A stretch of 64,000 nt of DNA from Leptospira idonii (GTDB lineage: Bacteria > Spirochaetota > Leptospiria > Leptospirales > Leptospiraceae). The stretch is taken from assembly GCF_004770995.1 (NCBI RefSeq), contig NZ_RQHW01000042.1, positions 62,001-126,000 of the forward strand. The letters are read 5' to 3'. Under the pieces are notes generated by a model. It was not told where the DNA came from and did no database searches. It saw only the letters and a list, made by a program, of their open reading frames with translations. The position numbers and the translations under genes were made by a program. Shown piece after piece: positions 61,525 through 64,000 of this stretch (position 1 is its first letter; each line of letters starts with the position of its first letter).

Positions 61525-64000
61525 CTACTTCAGTAAAATTCTCGCTCCGCGTTTCTGCTGAGTGTAAAGTCTTTCGAAAGTATCGTTGGGGCGAGTTCCT
61601 GTTTCGTCGGATAAATCGGGTCTTAGGCTTTTGAGTTCATAAACGGGAATGGCATCCCCTTCATAAGTATTTAAGTTTCTTTGGTTGTCGAATACGAAAA
61701 GTCGTTTCACTTTTTCCATTGTATCCGCAGAAACATTGATAGGCGAAGGATGTCCTCCTCTTCGGATGGCTTGAGTTTGGGTGACCGTTTTTCCCCAAAC
61801 ATCGTAACTGAATTTCGATTTACCGATCACTCCCGCCACTACAGGTCCGCTGTGGATCGCTATCGTGATGCTGGAAGGTTGAAATGCGATGTCGGGAAAC
61901 TCTTCTCTCAAACGATCCGCTTCTTCTCTGATTTTCAGAGCAGCCAGACAAACATCGATTTGGTGAGTGAAATTCCCCAGAGGCAAACCGCCTGCTGCGA
62001 CGTACATATCTCCCGTCATTTTCAGTTTTTCCAAATTATTGGATTTGATGATTTCATCGAAACGCGAGAAATAAAGATCCAAACCTTCGATCAATTCTTC
62101 AGGAGTGAGAAGGGAAGTCATTTGAGAGAACCCTGGAAAACTGGTCATCAGCATGGTGACGTTTTCGAATTCCACCGGATTCACTCTTCCTTTTCTTTGC
62201 AGTTCTTCCGCTACGTTTTTAGGAAGGATGTTGAGAAGAAGAGAATCGGATTTACGTTTTTCTTCTTCGATTTTATTCATAAGGAAGTTATTGTTGATGG
62301 CGCTTGCAATATGTTCCGAAACACCTACGATGGAAACGATCTCTTCCTTTTTTAAGGACTTCTCTTCGTTGAAAATTCCAAAAACCGCCATCGCAACCAC
62401 TTGATCGTTATTGATCAGTGGCGAAATTAACATCGATTTGGCGTTAGAGCGGGAAACGATTTCTTTATCTATGGAGTAAGGGAAGGTTTTAGGAACCTTC
62501 TTCATATAGAAGAATTTTTTTCTCTTATAACATCGGTAAACGAATCCGCCGGATTCGTTCAAAGGGAATCTAAGCCCTTTGAAATAACTTACATTTTCAT
62601 CCGCTAAAAGATCGAATCCTGAATGGTTTAAATAACGGAATTCTTTGAATTCGTTGTCCAAGTAAAACAAAACACAGTTTTGGATTTGATAGTTTTGTTT
62701 GATGAATTCGAAGATCTCTCCCAAAATCCCTTCCAGGTTGGTGAGAGAGTTGATGTTCTTTGCGAACTCATTTAGTTTCTGAATTTCCGATCTGGCAAGT
62801 TCCGATTTTTTTCTTTCCGCTTCCGTCATTTGAAGCAGAAGCGAGTTTTGAATGGCACCAGCGATCTGATCGCAGAATCCCGAAATTCTTCTTAGATCGT
62901 CTCTCGAAAGAGAAAGAGGTTTTTGGTAGGATGTGAAATAAGCCATACCTATGACCTTGTTTTGAACGATCAAAGGAACCATCACAAATGAACTTAACTC
63001 TAGTTTTGTGATGATTTCCTTGTCCGAAGGATAAATCAAATCTTTCGGAATTTTAGGAAGATAGATCGGTTTTTTGCGGAGATAACTTTTGTAAACATAT
63101 CCTCCGTTTTCGTTCAAAGGAACGGTGAAGGATCTTGCGAATTTAATATGTTCCGGTTTGGACAACTCCGGAATGGTAGAACTGTATGTATAAAATTCTT
63201 GTTTCGTTTCATCCTTCAATTGCAGGATGGTCGCTTCTATCCCGAATGTTTTTAAGACATAGTCGAACATATCTTCTATGATTCGGGGAAGTTGGGATTC
63301 CGAATTGATCTTTTTCGTGAAATCGTTCAGTTGCACCACTTCGTTTTTTACGATTTCCATTTCTGCTTTGGAAATCTCCGCAAGGTTTCTTTCCTGATTC
63401 AATGTTTCAATTAACATTGAATTGGTGACTGCCGTGGCAATCGACTCAGCAGTGCTTTCCGCGATATGAAGATCCTGACCGGAAAAAATGGAATTTTCTT
63501 TCACTGTGAATAAGGTAAGAAGTGCGATGATTTTCCCTTGGGAAACAAGAGGGAGAATCATTCCCGGATGATTGCCGATCATGCTCAAAAAATGTTTATT
63601 GGATTGGCTGAGTTTTCCGTCTCTGATTTTGGAATAACGGAAAGGTTTGTTTCTTTTGTAGACCAGATAAAGCAAACCTGCATCTTCATCCATTGTGAAA
63701 CTGAGTCCTTTCAGTTTCGATTCCAAGTCGTGTTCGAACTTAGGAGATAAAACGGATTTATGATAGACGATCGATTTTTTTTTGTCGTCCACCAAAAACA
63801 AAACCATCGAATCGCAAGCTACTTCTTCCTGTAGATATTCGTACGCTTTCAGTAGGATGGAATCCAAGTCCAAACTGGAATTCAGCGCTTTGGCGAATTC
63901 GTTGAGCCTCTGGATGTTTTCTTTTGATACTTTCAGTTCTTTCGTTCTCTCTACGACCAAATCCTCCAAACCTTCTTTCAGGGTATTCAGCTGTTCGTTG
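61525..64000 (-). CDS. multi-GAF protein with degenerate class III cyclase domain (N-terminus outside window)
   Basis: The frame stays open to the window edge, and the visible part begins in a coiled coil (NEQLNTLKEGLEDLVVERT), so the start lies beyond 64000. Three GAF domains follow, separated by coiled coils. The C-terminal cyclase-like domain has lost key residues. The first metal Asp is Ser (TSFPGF, codon 62140-62142). The transition-state Asn and Arg are Thr and Ala (WGKTVTQTQA, codons 61780-61782 and 61768-61770). Only the second Asp (TGDMYV) remains. It is a likely pseudo-cyclase and partner of the downstream intact cyclase, which it resembles throughout. Confidence 0.88.
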   Translation of the reverse strand, partial: NEQLNTLKEGLEDLVVERTKELKVSKENIQRLNEFAKALNSSLDLDSILLKAYEYLQEEVACDSMVLFLVDDKKKSIVYHKSVLSPKFEHDLESKLKGLSFTMDEDAGLLYLVYKRNKPFRYSKIRDGKLSQSNKHFLSMIGNHPGMILPLVSQGKIIALLTLFTVKENSIFSGQDLHIAESTAESIATAVTNSMLIETLNQERNLAEISKAEMEIVKNEVVQLNDFTKKINSESQLPRIIEDMFDYVLKTFGIEATILQLKDETKQEFYTYSSTIPELSKPEHIKFARSFTVPLNENGGYVYKSYLRKKPIYLPKIPKDLIYPSDKEIITKLELSSFVMVPLIVQNKVIGMAYFTSYQKPLSLSRDDLRRISGFCDQIAGAIQNSLLLQMTEAERKKSELARSEIQKLNEFAKNINSLTNLEGILGEIFEFIKQNYQIQNCVLFYLDNEFKEFRYLNHSGFDLLADENVSYFKGLRFPLNESGGFVYRCYKRKKFFYMKKVPKTFPYSIDKEIVSRSNAKSMLISPLINNDQVVAMAVFGIFNEEKSLKKEEIVSIVGVSEHIASAINNNFLMNKIEEEKRKSDSLLLNILPKNVAEELQRKGRVNPVEFENVTMLMTSFPGFSQMTSLLTPEELIEGLDLYFSRFDEIIKSNNLEKLKMTGDMYVAAGGLPLGNFTHQIDVCLAALKIREEADRLREEFPDIAFQPSSITIAIHSGPVVAGVIGKSKFSYDVWGKTVTQTQAIRRGGHPSPINVSADTMEKVKRLFVFDNQRNLNTYEGDAIPVYELKSLRPDLSDETGTRPNDTFERLYTQQKRGARILLK

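Overview
The window looks like a chromosomal stretch of a Leptospira-type spirochaete. Eleven predicted lipoproteins have relaxed spirochaetal lipoboxes (for example YQC, SSDC, SRC, IIDC before or at the acylated Cys). There are many GAF/PAS/cyclase/histidine-kinase signalling proteins, fatty-acid oxidation enzymes and a eukaryote-like NADP isocitrate dehydrogenase. Base composition is moderately AT-rich and looks even. Genes are packed into short operons, often with ATGA, GTGA or TTGA overlaps. The assignment is inferred from protein style; no database search was possible. I see no rRNA, tRNA, CRISPR array, transposase or prophage gene.

Layout. 0-5 kb: the end of msrA, then a minus-strand operon of a degenerate GGDEF-like membrane protein, a CheX-like phosphatase with an intact ExxN motif, an alpha/beta hydrolase and a FapA (DUF342) protein. 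4.5-10 kb: methyltransferase, dihydrolipoyl dehydrogenase, hydrolase, a small EamA/SMR-like membrane protein coupled to a sulfatase-fold lipoprotein. 9.9-14.5 kb: a 1528-residue repeat lipoprotein. 14.6-24 kb: an alpha-methylacyl-CoA racemase-like enzyme, an SbcD/YhaN-like nuclease-ATPase pair, tpx, a histidine kinase with a membrane partner, rsgA. 24-30 kb: a coupled FecR-PEGA-TPR lipoprotein operon. 30-43 kb: trmB, an MBL hydrolase, a lipocalin-like secreted protein, icd, a class III cyclase, a hybrid histidine kinase, a sodium-solute symporter, a flavin monooxygenase with an aldo-keto reductase. 43-49.7 kb: 3-hydroxyacyl-CoA dehydrogenase and SCP-x-type thiolase, dusC, a DUF2721-like protein and an MFS exporter. 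49.8-53.7 kb: a five-gene overlapping operon starting with alkC. 53.7-64 kb: ankyrin proteins, two cyclic-nucleotide-binding proteins, a membrane LuxR regulator, a Cys-rich lipoprotein, a DJ-1/PfpI lipoprotein, and two neighbouring GAF-cyclase proteins.

How the genes fit together. The strongest theme is signalling. Two class III cyclases look catalytically intact. A third, next to one of them, has lost its first metal Asp and both transition-state residues and looks like a pseudo-cyclase. Two cyclic-nucleotide-binding proteins sit a few kb away with an ankyrin protein. The second theme is the envelope: coupled lipoprotein operons (FecR/PEGA/TPR; the alkC operon), the giant repeat lipoprotein and a sulfatase-fold enzyme with Thr instead of Cys at the nucleophile position. 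The third is fatty-acid catabolism (racemase, dehydrogenase, thiolase, lipoamide dehydrogenase, Icd).

The least expected DNA-level signal is a family of short palindromic words built on GTGGTACCT. Three exact copies of one 12-mer and two exact copies of one 14-mer lie in two clusters (46.7-48.7 and 57.4-58.1 kb), mostly at gene edges.
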